Source: Burkholderiales bacterium
Lineage (GTDB): Bacteria > Pseudomonadota > Gammaproteobacteria > Burkholderiales > SG8-39
Assembly (NCBI GenBank): GCA_020848075.1
Contig: JADLAV010000029.1
Span: forward strand, 18,965-82,964
Reading direction: 5' to 3'
Length of the DNA stretch: 64,000 nt
Shown: positions 1 to 8,240 of the stretch, piece by piece
How the letters are laid out: each line of letters opens with the position of its first letter
Numbering within the stretch: the first letter of the stretch is position 1
The notes under the pieces: generated by a model
Database searches by the model: none
Told to the model about the DNA's origin: nothing
The model's input: only the letters and a program-made list of their open reading frames with translations
Translations under genes and position numbers: made by a program

Positions 1-387
1 GGCGAGGTCCTTGCGGGCGCGGATGGCCGGCGCGTCCTCCGCCGAGCGGCGGGCCGCCGCCGCCTCCTTCTGCTGCAGGACGAGCAGCGCGCGGCCGATC
101 GAGATCATCTTCTCCCGCTCGGCCTCCGGCACGTCCGAGAAGAGCTCCTGCGCGAGCGCGTTCGCCTCTGCGTTGCGGCCGGCGAGGATGTCCTCGACCG
201 CCTGCTGCGACTGCGCCCCTTCTTCCTTCGCGGCGCTCTGCATCACCACCTGAAGGATCGAAAGGAACCGGCTGAACGTGCTCCAGTCATCGGTCGCGGG
301 ATCCGCCGCGTGCGCCGGGACGAGCACCACCGCCGCGGCGAGCGCGGCGGCGAGCTTCCGGAGCTGCATCGAGATTCGGGTTTGCAT
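1..387 (-). CDS. Secreted hypothetical protein, 5' part only
   Basis: Read on the minus strand from an ATG at 387, the frame stays open to the window edge (129 codons), so the 3' end is missing. The start is supported by a GGAGG five bases upstream; a second ATG at 369 is possible. The product begins with a Sec-type signal peptide ending near PAHAA, about residue 27, followed by a charged, Ala/Glu/Arg-rich helical region (for example ILAGRNAEANALAQEL). I recognise no family. It is probably periplasmic. It diverges from argA, leaving about 160 bp between them for both promoters. Confidence 0.6.
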   Translation of the reverse strand, partial: MQTRISMQLRKLAAALAAAVVLVPAHAADPATDDWSTFSRFLSILQVVMQSAAKEEGAQSQQAVEDILAGRNAEANALAQELFSDVPEAEREKMISIGRALLVLQQKEAAAARRSAEDAPAIRARKDLA

Positions 388-545
388 CGTCGCCTCCGCG
401 TCACGGGCCGATTTTAAACAACGTGCAGCTACCGTGCGCCGTTGACCCGCCGGGGACGCCCGCCCGGCCGCCGCCGGTGGGCCTCGAGCCCGGATCACCG
501 GGGAAAGTGCCTTAGAATCCGCCCGTTGCCAACGCTCGCCGCGCC

Positions 546-1862
546 ATGCCCGAACCGAACACCCGTTTCGTCACCTGGTTTCGCTCGGTTGCGCCCTACT
601 TCCACGCCTTCCGCGGCCGCACGTTCGTCGTGGCGTTCGCCGGCGAAGTGCTGGCCGACGGCAAGTTCGTCGGCCTCGCGCACGACCTCAACCTGCTGCA
701 GAGCGCAGGGATCCGGCTCGTGCTCGTGCACGGATCGCGCCCGCAGATCAACCGGCAGCTCGCGCGCCGGCGGCTGGCGCCGCGCTACAGCCAGGACATG
801 CGCATCACCGACGCAACCGCGCTCGAGTGCGTCAAGGAGGCCGTCGGCGTGCTGCGCGTGGAGATCGAGGCGCAGCTCTCGCAGGGGTTGCCCAACTCGC
901 CGATGGCCGGCGCCGCGATCCGCCTCGCCTCGGGCAACTACATCACCGCGCAGCCCATCGGCATCGTGGAGGGCGTGGACTTCCACTACACGGGCCAGGT
1001 CCGGCGCGTCGATGCGGCGGCGATCGCCGAGGCGCTCGATCACGGCAGGATCGTACTGCTCTCGAACGTCGGGTACTCGCCCACCGGGGAAGTGTTCAAC
1101 CTCGCGATGGAGGACGTGGCGCTCGCGACCGCCGTCGCGCTGAAGGCTGACAAGCTGATCTTCCTCTCCGACGCGCCGGTGTCCGATCGCGACCGCAAGC
1201 TGGTGCCCGAGCTCACCGCGCACGATGCCGAGCGGCTCCTCGGACGCGGCAAGCACCTCTCGGGCGAGACGCGCCGGTGCCTCGCGCGGGCGGCGCGCGC
1301 GGTGCGCGAAGGCGTCGCGCGGGCGCACGTGGTGAGTCGCGGCGAAGACGGTGCGCTCCTGATCGAGCTCTTCACGCACGAAGGGTCGGGCACCATGCTC
1401 ACCGCCGACAAGCTCGAGCGGCTCCGCCCGGCGACGATCGACGACGTCGGCGGCATCCTGCAGCTGATCGAGCCGCTCGAGGCGGAGGGCGCTCTGGTGC
1501 GGCGCGGGCGCGAGCGGCTGGAGCAGGAGATCGGCCGCTTCTTCGTGATCGAGCACGACCAGCTGATCCTGGGGTGCGCGGCGCTCTATCCGTTCGCGCG
1601 CACGAAGAGCGTGGAGCTCGCGGCGCTCGCGGTGCGCCCGGAGTACCGCGGCCGCGGCTACGGCGAGAAGCTCCTCGACGCGCTCGAGGTGCGCGCGCGC
1701 GCGATGGGCATGCAGAAGCTGTTCGTGCTCACGACCCGCACCGCGCAGTGGTTCATCGAGCGCGGCTTCGTCGCGAACGGGATCGGCGCGCTGCCGAAGG
1801 AGAAGCGCGAGCTCTACAACTGGCAACGCCGCTCGAAGGTGCTGGTCAAGACGCTCGCCTGA
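546..1862 (+). CDS. argA: N-acetylglutamate synthase (amino-acid N-acetyltransferase)
   Basis: Makes N-acetylglutamate from glutamate and acetyl-CoA, the first committed step of arginine synthesis, in the cytoplasm. The 438-residue protein has the classical two-domain layout: an amino-acid-kinase-like domain (about residues 20-275, with [15 protein letters not shown] near the start) that in this family binds arginine, and a GNAT acetyltransferase domain (about 291-438) with the acetyl-CoA loop [15 protein letters not shown]. Length matches the 430-440 of E. coli-type ArgA. The family is normally inhibited by arginine; nothing in the sequence shows transcriptional control. It is followed 76 bases later by yggX, which may be read from the same transcript. 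Confidence 0.93.
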   Translation: MPEPNTRFVTWFRSVAPYFHAFRGRTFVVAFAGEVLADGKFVGLAHDLNLLQSAGIRLVLVHGSRPQINRQLARRRLAPRYSQDMRITDATALECVKEAVGVLRVEIEAQLSQGLPNSPMAGAAIRLASGNYITAQPIGIVEGVDFHYTGQVRRVDAAAIAEALDHGRIVLLSNVGYSPTGEVFNLAMEDVALATAVALKADKLIFLSDAPVSDRDRKLVPELTAHDAERLLGRGKHLSGETRRCLARAARAVREGVARAHVVSRGEDGALLIELFTHEGSGTMLTADKLERLRPATIDDVGGILQLIEPLEAEGALVRRGRERLEQEIGRFFVIEHDQLILGCAALYPFARTKSVELAALAVRPEYRGRGYGEKLLDALEVRARAMGMQKLFVLTTRTAQWFIERGFVANGIGALPKEKRELYNWQRRSKVLVKTLA

Positions 1863-1938
1863 GGGCGCGAACCGCACCGCGCTCCGGGCGACCGGGCGCT
1901 ACAATGTCCGCAGCGAAATCCGCAGTCGGAGCAGGGAC

Positions 1939-2214
1939 ATGGCGAGGATGGTGAACTGCATCAAGCTCGGCCGCGAGGCCGAAGGGCTCGATTTCCCGCC
2001 GGTGCCCGGCGCGCTCGGCAAGCGCATCTGGGAGAACGTCTCGAAGGAGGCATGGCAGCAGTGGATCAAGCATCAGACCATGCTGAGCAACGAGAACCGG
2101 CTGAACCTGGCCGACGCCAAGGCGCGCAAGTACCTGCTGGAGCAGACCGAGCAGTATTTCTTCGGTGGGGAGGTGGATCGCCCCGCGGGGTACGTGCCCC
2201 CCGCGAAAGCCTGA
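1939..2214 (+). CDS. yggX: Probable Fe(2+)-trafficking / oxidative damage protection protein
   Basis: A 91-residue cytoplasmic protein with the family hallmarks: the N-terminal [18 protein letters not shown] block holding the conserved Cys7, [19 protein letters not shown] in the middle and a C-terminal YFFGGE. YggX-type proteins are tied to iron handling and protection of Fe-S enzymes under oxidative stress. Length is the usual 90 or so. A TACAAT hexamer at 1900-1905 could be a -10 element for its own promoter, but I see no good -35 partner. Pairing with argA is common in proteobacterial genomes only in the sense of loose neighbourhood; no functional link is implied. Confidence 0.93.
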   Translation: MARMVNCIKLGREAEGLDFPPVPGALGKRIWENVSKEAWQQWIKHQTMLSNENRLNLADAKARKYLLEQTEQYFFGGEVDRPAGYVPPAKA

Positions 2215-2261
2215 CCCTGGCCGAGGGGGCGCGGCCGGCGGCGTAACGCCGCGCCGCCCGG

Positions 2262-2963
2262 TCAGCCGCCGGCGGCCTCGGCGATCTCCTCGTTCCGCAG
2301 GTGCCGCACGTCGCGGCCCTCCACCATGTAGATCACGTATTCGGCCATGTTCTTGGCATGGTCGCCGATCCGCTCGAGCGCCTTCGCGACGAACAGCACC
2401 TCCAGACATCGGCTGATCGTCCGCGGGTCCTCCATCATGAAGGTGATCAGCTGGCGCAGGATGCCGCGGAACTCCGCGTCGACCGCATCGTCTTCCCTGA
2501 CGACGTCGAGCGCGGCCTTGACGTCCAGCCGCGCAAAGGCATCGAGCGCCTTGCGCAGCATCGCCAGCGTGAGTGCCGCAACGCTCTTGACCTCGACCCG
2601 CGGCATGTACATCCGCTCGGCGGTGTGAATCAGCTTGGCCATGCGCGCGATCTTCTCGGCTTCGTCGCCGATGCGCTCCAGGTCGGTGATCGTCTTGATC
2701 ACCGCGATCAGCAGCCGCAGGTCGCTCGCGGCCGGCTGCCGGCGCGCGATGATGTGGCTGCAGTCCTCGTCCAGCTGCACCTCGGCGGCGTTCACGCGGT
2801 GATCGTCCGTGATCACCCGCTCGATCTCGGCGAGATCGCCCGACGCCAGGCCGTCGACGGCGCGCACGATCTGCTGCTCCACCAGCCCGCCCATCTGCAG
2901 GACGCGGGTCCGCACCGCCTCGAGCTCGGCGTCGAACTGCCTTGAAGTGTGGTGCTCGGCCAT
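2262..2963 (-). CDS. phoU: Phosphate-specific transport system accessory protein PhoU
   Basis: A 233-residue all-helical cytoplasmic protein with two PhoU repeats (about residues 15-105 and 120-210). The metal-binding signatures characteristic of PhoU are visible: ERIGDEAEKIARMAKL in the first repeat and ERIGDHAKNMAEYVIYMVEG in the second. PhoU links the PstSCAB transporter to the PhoR/PhoB two-component system and keeps the Pho regulon off when phosphate is plentiful. The pst genes and phoB/phoR are not next to it here, so it stands alone between yggX (convergent) and rpiA. The start codon is followed by AEHHTSRQFDAELEAVRTRV, the normal N-terminus. Confidence 0.95.
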   Translation of the reverse strand: MAEHHTSRQFDAELEAVRTRVLQMGGLVEQQIVRAVDGLASGDLAEIERVITDDHRVNAAEVQLDEDCSHIIARRQPAASDLRLLIAVIKTITDLERIGDEAEKIARMAKLIHTAERMYMPRVEVKSVAALTLAMLRKALDAFARLDVKAALDVVREDDAVDAEFRGILRQLITFMMEDPRTISRCLEVLFVAKALERIGDHAKNMAEYVIYMVEGRDVRHLRNEEIAEAAGG

Positions 2964-3016
2964 CGCGGCCCCTCCGGCGGGTAGCGCAAATGCAATTCAG
3001 GGAACCTCTGGTTCAA

Positions 3017-3093
3017 GTCATCCCCGCGCAGGCGGGGATCCAGCAAGTTGCTGATTGCGCCTCAACTGGATTCCCGCTTACGCGGGAATGACG
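3017..3093. repeat. Pair of REP-like palindromes
   Basis: Two copies of a short palindrome lie head to head between phoU and rpiA: GTCATCCCCGCGCAGGCGGG at 3017 onward and the complementary form GATTCCCGCTTACGCGGGAA inside 3066-3093. Related copies occur at 22279-22364, 41274-41520, 52741-52768 and 56999-57018, always outside genes. They look like a REP-type interspersed element. Confidence 0.75.
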
Positions 3094-3150
3094 AGCTCCC
3101 TTGAGACTTTCTTTAGCATAGCATTGCGACAGCCATGTTTCAGCGCCGGC

Positions 3151-3813
3151 TCAGGCGCGCTCGAGCGTTCGCACGCCCTGCGCCGTCCCGAGCAGCAGCA
3201 CATCGGCGGGGCGCCGCGCGAAGAGCCCATTGGTGACGACGCCGACGATGTTGTTGATCCGCGCCTCGAGCGCCACCGGGTCGAGCATGCTCAAGCCGGA
3301 GACGTCGAGGATCAGGTTGCCGTTGTCGGTGACGAGGCCCTCGCGCAAGCGGGGCCGGCCGCCGAGCCTGACCAGCTCGCGCGCGACGTAGGAGCGGGCG
3401 AGCGGAATCACCTCGACCGGCAGCGGAAAGCCTCCGAGCACCGGCACGAGCTTCGACTCGTCGGCTATGCAGACGAACTTGCGCGCCACGGCGGCGACGA
3501 TCTTCTCCCGCGTGAGGGCTCCACCCCCACCCTTGATCATCGCGAGATGCTCGGTGATCTCGTCGGCGCCGTCCACGTAGACCGGCAGCTCGCTCACGCT
3601 GTTGAGATCCTGCAGGCGGATCCCGTGGCCCTTCAGGCGCGCCGCGGTCTTCTCCGAGCTCGCCACCGCGCCCGCGATCCTGCCTTTCATCTTCGCCAGC
3701 TCGTCGATGAAGAAGTCCGCGGTGGACCCCGTGCCCACGCCGATCACCGCATCCTCCACCACGTGCTTCACCGCCGCGCGCGCGGCCGCGGCCTTGAGCT
3801 CGTCCTGGGTCAT
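3151..3813 (-). CDS. rpiA: Ribose-5-phosphate isomerase A
   Basis: Interconverts ribose 5-phosphate and ribulose 5-phosphate in the pentose phosphate pathway. The 220-residue length equals the family norm. Phosphate-binding [15 protein letters not shown] lies at about residues 25-39, the YVDGADEI block with the catalytic acid at about 79-86, and [14 protein letters not shown] with the conserved lysine at about 94-107. It sits 64 bases downstream of the Sel1-repeat gene on the same strand and could share a transcript with it, though the functions are unrelated. Confidence 0.95.
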   Translation of the reverse strand: MTQDELKAAAARAAVKHVVEDAVIGVGTGSTADFFIDELAKMKGRIAGAVASSEKTAARLKGHGIRLQDLNSVSELPVYVDGADEITEHLAMIKGGGGALTREKIVAAVARKFVCIADESKLVPVLGGFPLPVEVIPLARSYVARELVRLGGRPRLREGLVTDNGNLILDVSGLSMLDPVALEARINNIVGVVTNGLFARRPADVLLLGTAQGVRTLERA

Positions 3814-3877
3814 CGCCTTCTCCTCTCGCCGCCGCTCGTGATGCTCACACCTCGCTCATGATCCCACGCGCTCGGCG

Positions 3878-4966
3878 CTATGGCCGCGTCGAGGCGCTCG
3901 CCGGCTCGAGCGCGAGCTCCCCGAGCAGGGCGCGCGCCCGGGCGCTGCCGTTGGCGGCCGCGAACTCGAGCCAGGCACGCGCGGCAGCACGATCCGGCGG
4001 GACGCCATCGCCCTTGTAGTACAGCAGGCCGAGATTCAGCTGCGCCTGGGGGTCGCGCTGGTCGGCCGCGCGCCGGAACCAACGGATCGCCTCGGGGACG
4101 TCGCGCGCCGGGGCCTCGTCACGCGCGTGGAGCGCGCCGAGGTTGTACAGCGCGTCCACCTCGCCCGCGTCCGCGGCGATGCCATACCAGCGCGCGGCCT
4201 GCGCGCCGTCGCTCGCCACTCCCCGTCCGCGCTCATAGGCCATGCCCAGGCGCAGTGCCGCCTCGGCGTCGCCGTGCTCGGCAAGCGGTGCGAGCAGCCT
4301 GATCGCCTCGGCGTCGGCGCCGCCCTCGGCGAGCGCATCCGCCTCGGCCAAGGCAGCGGCATTGCGCAACCCTGTCAGACGAAGCCCCGCGAGGAACGCG
4401 TCGCCTTCGGTGCGCACCGCGGCGCGGTCGGCGCCTTCGATCGCCCATTCGGCGTAGCTCGCGTCCACGAGAAGACCGGGCGCTTCCGGGTGCAGACACG
4501 CCCGGCCCACGATGCGGACGATGTGGGGGTAGAAGTAGCTGTCCCGACTGTCCTCCGCGCTCAGCCGGTATCGCACGCACCACGGCGCCGCCTCGCTCTC
4601 CAGCGCTTCGGTGTGCTCCGTCAGATCGTAGTGACTCGGATCGGGCGCTTGCGGCCGCCGCTCCCTGACGTGCGCGAGGAGCGCCGCGGCAGTCACGGGC
4701 CTCTGCGCGAGCCGCTCGGTGGTCGCGACCGCGACGATGCCGTACGACGCATCTGGCACCCGCCGCGCGAAGACGACGCGCTCGGGAGACTTCATCAGGC
4801 TGAACCACTTTCCGCCCGGCGGCGGATGCAGCGCGAATCCGCGGAACGCCCAGGTCCGGTCCGGCTCGCTCACCGGGTTGGGCACGAGCTCCCCGGCCAA
4901 CGCGAGCGCGCCCCCGCCGAGCAGCGCGGCGCACACCGCCACGGCGCACATCCCTCGCAGCCGCAT
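3878..4966 (-). CDS. Secreted Sel1-repeat (TPR-like) protein
   Basis: A 362-residue protein starting at an ATG at 4966; the same frame stays open much further upstream, but that part overlaps lpdA and is not coding. A signal peptide (about residues 1-25, ending ALALAGE) points to the periplasm or outer surface. The central part (about 30-215) is unassigned. The C-terminal third carries Sel1-type repeats, e.g. LRLGMAYERGRGVASDGAQA, LYNLGALHARDEAPARDVPE and LNLGLLYYKGDGVPPDRAAA, which form a protein-binding solenoid. The start is only 12 bases after the lpdA stop, so it is probably read from the end of the pyruvate dehydrogenase operon. Function unknown. Confidence 0.75.
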   Translation of the reverse strand: MRLRGMCAVAVCAALLGGGALALAGELVPNPVSEPDRTWAFRGFALHPPPGGKWFSLMKSPERVVFARRVPDASYGIVAVATTERLAQRPVTAAALLAHVRERRPQAPDPSHYDLTEHTEALESEAAPWCVRYRLSAEDSRDSYFYPHIVRIVGRACLHPEAPGLLVDASYAEWAIEGADRAAVRTEGDAFLAGLRLTGLRNAAALAEADALAEGGADAEAIRLLAPLAEHGDAEAALRLGMAYERGRGVASDGAQAARWYGIAADAGEVDALYNLGALHARDEAPARDVPEAIRWFRRAADQRDPQAQLNLGLLYYKGDGVPPDRAAARAWLEFAAANGSARARALLGELALEPASASTRP

Positions 4967-4977
4967 GCGCGCGGGCA

Positions 4978-6765
4978 CTAGTGCTTCCTGAGCGGCGGGA
5001 GGTCGGTGCACACGCCTTCGTAGAGCTCGGCGGCCATGCCGACGCTCTCGCCGAGCGTCGGGTGCGGATGGATGGTCCTGCTGATGTCCACGGCATCGGC
5101 GCCCATCTCGATCGCGAGCGCGATCTCGCTGATCAGATCGCCGGCCCCGGTGCCGACGATCCCGCCGCCGATCACGCGATGCGTCTCGCTGTCGAAGATC
5201 AGCTTGGTGAAGCCCTCGTCGCGGCCGTTGGCGATGGCGCGGCCCGAGGCGGCCCAGGGAAACTTGGCGACCCCGTGCTTGACACCCTGCTTCTTCGCCT
5301 CCTCCTCGGTCAGCCCGACCCACGCGATCTCCGGGTCCGTGTACGCCACCGACGGGATGGCGCGCGCGTCGAAGAAGGACTTCTGCCCGGCGGCGACTTC
5401 GGCGGCGACGTGGCCTTCGTGCACCGCCTTGTGCGCGAGCATCGGCTGCCCGACGATGTCGCCGATGGCGAAGATGTGCGGCACGTTCGTGCGCATCTGC
5501 CAGTCGACCGCGATGAACCCGCGCTCGTCGACCGCGACCCCGGCCGCGTCGGCGCCGACATTCCTGCCGTTCGGCGTGCGCCCCACCGAGACCAGCACCA
5601 GATCGTAGAGCTGCGGCGCGGACGGCGCGCCCGCACCTTCGAACCAGACCTTCAGACCGGCCCCGGTCGCCTCGACCTTGGTGGTTCTGGTCTTCAGCAT
5701 GACGTTGTCGAAGCGCTTCGCGTTGAACTTCTGCCACACCGCGACGAGATCGCGGTCTGCGCCGGTCATGAGCCCGTCCAGCATCTCGACCACGTCGAGC
5801 CGCGCGCCGAGCGCCGAGTATACGGTCCCCATCTCGAGCCCGATGATGCCGCCGCCGATCACGAGCATGCGCTGCGGGCGCGCCGGCAGCGCGAGCGCGC
5901 CGGTGGAATCGACGATGCGCGGATCCTGCGGCAGGAACGGCAGCCGCGCCGCCTGCGATCCCGCCGCGATGATCGCGTGCCTGAACGCCACGATCTTGCG
6001 TCCGGCCGCGGTTTCGACGGTCATGTGGCTTGGCCCGGAAAACCTGCCCACGCCCTGGACGACAGTCACCTTGCGGGCCTTCGCCATGCTCGCAAGCCCG
6101 CTCGTCAGCTTGCCCACGACCTTCGATTTCCACGCGCGCAGCTGCTCGAGATCGATCTGCGGCTCGCCGAAGGCGACGCCGTGCGACGCGAGCTGCCGCG
6201 CCTCGCCCATGACCGCCGCGACGTGCAACAGCGCCTTGGACGGGATGCATCCGACGTTGAGGCAGACCCCGCCGAGCGCCGGGTAGCGCTCGACGAGCAC
6301 GGTCGCCAGGCCGAGATCGGCGGCGCGGAACGCGGCAGAGTAGCCGCCGGGACCCGAGCCGAGCACGACGACGTCGCACTGCACGTCCGCCTTGCCGGTG
6401 AAGGCGCCGGCCGCGGGCGCCGGCTGCGCAGCGCCCGCCGCCGCGCCTCCTCCCTTGCCCTCCGCCTGGACGGAGGCAGGAGATCGCTGCGCGACCGTCG
6501 CGACGGGTGCGCCCGGCTGTGCCTCGCCCGTCTCGAGCAGGAGGATCGGCGTGCCCTGCGAGACCTTGTCGCCGGGCTTCAGCTTGATCTCGCGCACCAC
6601 GCCCGGCGCCGGCGCCGGAATGTCCATCGTCGCCTTGTCGGACTCGAGCGTGATGAGGCCCGATTCCGCCTCGACCCGGTCGCCCGGCTTCACCAGGATC
6701 TCGATGACGGGGACGTCCTTGAAGTCGCCGATGTCGGGGACCTTGACTTCGATCGTTTGGGTCAT
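4978..6765 (-). CDS. lpdA: Dihydrolipoamide dehydrogenase (E3) with N-terminal lipoyl domain
   Basis: E3 of the pyruvate dehydrogenase complex: reoxidises dihydrolipoyl groups with FAD and passes electrons to NAD+. The 595-residue protein is longer than plain E3 (about 470) because it begins with a lipoyl domain (residues 1-80; the lysine in [11 protein letters not shown] is the lipoylation site) and an Ala/Pro-rich hinge (about 90-125). The E3 part has the FAD site [19 protein letters not shown], the redox disulfide [10 protein letters not shown] near residues 168-177, an NAD motif [12 protein letters not shown] and the C-terminal HPHPTLGE with the active-site histidine. It is the last enzyme gene of aceE-aceF-lpdA. 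Confidence 0.95.
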   Translation of the reverse strand: MTQTIEVKVPDIGDFKDVPVIEILVKPGDRVEAESGLITLESDKATMDIPAPAPGVVREIKLKPGDKVSQGTPILLLETGEAQPGAPVATVAQRSPASVQAEGKGGGAAAGAAQPAPAAGAFTGKADVQCDVVVLGSGPGGYSAAFRAADLGLATVLVERYPALGGVCLNVGCIPSKALLHVAAVMGEARQLASHGVAFGEPQIDLEQLRAWKSKVVGKLTSGLASMAKARKVTVVQGVGRFSGPSHMTVETAAGRKIVAFRHAIIAAGSQAARLPFLPQDPRIVDSTGALALPARPQRMLVIGGGIIGLEMGTVYSALGARLDVVEMLDGLMTGADRDLVAVWQKFNAKRFDNVMLKTRTTKVEATGAGLKVWFEGAGAPSAPQLYDLVLVSVGRTPNGRNVGADAAGVAVDERGFIAVDWQMRTNVPHIFAIGDIVGQPMLAHKAVHEGHVAAEVAAGQKSFFDARAIPSVAYTDPEIAWVGLTEEEAKKQGVKHGVAKFPWAASGRAIANGRDEGFTKLIFDSETHRVIGGGIVGTGAGDLISEIALAIEMGADAVDISRTIHPHPTLGESVGMAAELYEGVCTDLPPLRKH

Positions 6766-6886
6766 GAGTTGATCGGCGGAGCGTGAGTTGCAAGGAGCAG
6801 GGAGCGTGGGTCGAGGTGCGCTTTCGCTGGAGGGCGCGCGCCGCGAGCGCGCCGCGTCTCCGCGCGCCTCAGCCCCGACGCCTCGC

Positions 6887-8230
6887 TCAGAGCAGCGATC
6901 GGCGGATGTCCGACAGCACCGACGAAAGATAGCTCGTGAAGCGCGCCGCGGCCGCGCCGTCGATCACGCGATGGTCGTAGGAGAGCGAGAGCGGCAGCAT
7001 GAGGCGCGGGACGAATTGCCCGTCCCTGAACACGGGACGCATGGACGATCGGGAGACGCCGAGGATCGCGACCTCCGGCGCGTTGATGATCGGCGTGAAC
7101 GACGTGCCGCCGACGCCGCCCAGGCTGGAAATCGAGAACGTGCCGCCCTGCATGTCGCCCGGCTTCAGCTTCTTCTCGCGCGCGAGCTGCGACACGCCGG
7201 CGAGCTCGCGCGCGAGGTCGAAGACCCCCTTGCGGTCGACGTCGCGGATGACCGGCACGACCAGCCCGTCGGGCGTGTCCACCGCCACCCCGATGTGGTA
7301 GTACTTCTTGACGATCAGGTTCTCGCCGTCGAGGGAGGCGTTGAACTCGGGATGCTGCCGCAGCGCGGTCACGCTGGCCTTGAGCAGGAACGCGAGCAGC
7401 GTGAGCTTGAACCCCTGCCGCTCGCTCTCGCCGGACGAGCCCTTGCGAAAGGCCTCCAGATCGGTGACGTCGGCCTCGTCGAACTGGGTGACGTGCGGGA
7501 TCGAGAGCCAGTTGCGGTGCAGGTTTGCGGCGGCAATCCGCTTGATGCGCGACATCGGCCGCGCCTCGACCGGCCCGTATTTCGCGTAGTCGACCTTGGG
7601 CCAGTCGGGCAGCGCGAATGGCATCGCGCCGGCCGCTGCCGGGGCAGCCTCCCGCGCGGGCGCCTGGGCCATCATGCCCTTCACGAATCCCTGCACGTCG
7701 CCCTGCAGGATCCGTCCCTTCGGCCCGCTGCCCGTGACCTTTGCAAGGTCGACGCCGAGCTCGCGCGCGAACTTGCGCACCGAGGGGCTCGCATGCGGCT
7801 TGAACGAACCGTTCTCCGGACCCGGGCCGGCCGGGACCGGCGCACTCACCGCACGCGCCTGGGAGAGCGCTTCGAGCACCGCTTCCATCGGCGGCTCGGG
7901 CCGCTCGGCGGCTGGTCGGGATGGCATGGCAGCAGGCGGCGGAGCGGCCGGTGCGGGCGCGGCTGCCGAAGGCTGCCGCGACTCCCCCTCGATCGCCTCG
8001 AGGACGACGATCGGCACGCCCTCGGAGATCTTGTCGCCGACCTTCACCCGGATCTCTTTCACCACGCCGGCGTCGGGCGACGGGATCTCCATCGTCGCCT
8101 TGTCCGATTCCAGCGTGATCAGCGACTGTTCCCTGACGACGGCGTCGCCCGGCTTCACCAGGATCTCGATGACGTCGACTTCCTTGAAGTCGCCGATGTC
8201 CGGGACGAGGACTTCCTTGATCGCGCCCAT
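6887..8230 (-). CDS. aceF: Dihydrolipoamide acetyltransferase (E2) of pyruvate dehydrogenase
   Basis: Core acetyltransferase that moves the acetyl group from lipoyl-lysine to CoA. The 447-residue chain has one lipoyl domain (residues 1-80, lysine in [11 protein letters not shown]), a Pro/Ala-rich linker (about 85-120), a peripheral subunit-binding domain (about 145-185, [19 protein letters not shown]) and a catalytic domain with the HRVIDG active-site motif near residues 420-425. E. coli AceF has three lipoyl domains; here there is one, while a second is carried by LpdA. It lies 10 bases downstream of aceE and about 120 bases upstream of lpdA in one operon. Confidence 0.95.
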   Translation of the reverse strand: MGAIKEVLVPDIGDFKEVDVIEILVKPGDAVVREQSLITLESDKATMEIPSPDAGVVKEIRVKVGDKISEGVPIVVLEAIEGESRQPSAAAPAPAAPPPAAMPSRPAAERPEPPMEAVLEALSQARAVSAPVPAGPGPENGSFKPHASPSVRKFARELGVDLAKVTGSGPKGRILQGDVQGFVKGMMAQAPAREAAPAAAGAMPFALPDWPKVDYAKYGPVEARPMSRIKRIAAANLHRNWLSIPHVTQFDEADVTDLEAFRKGSSGESERQGFKLTLLAFLLKASVTALRQHPEFNASLDGENLIVKKYYHIGVAVDTPDGLVVPVIRDVDRKGVFDLARELAGVSQLAREKKLKPGDMQGGTFSISSLGGVGGTSFTPIINAPEVAILGVSRSSMRPVFRDGQFVPRLMLPLSLSYDHRVIDGAAAARFTSYLSSVLSDIRRSLL

Positions 8231-8240
8231 CGCTCTGCGG

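Noticed and set aside
4978..6793. Upstream extension of the Sel1-protein frame on the minus strand through lpdA
   Set aside because: It is out of frame with the clearly recognisable lpdA on the same strand and is Arg/Gly-rich, as expected for a shadow in GC-rich DNA; the Sel1 protein starts with its signal peptide at 4966.
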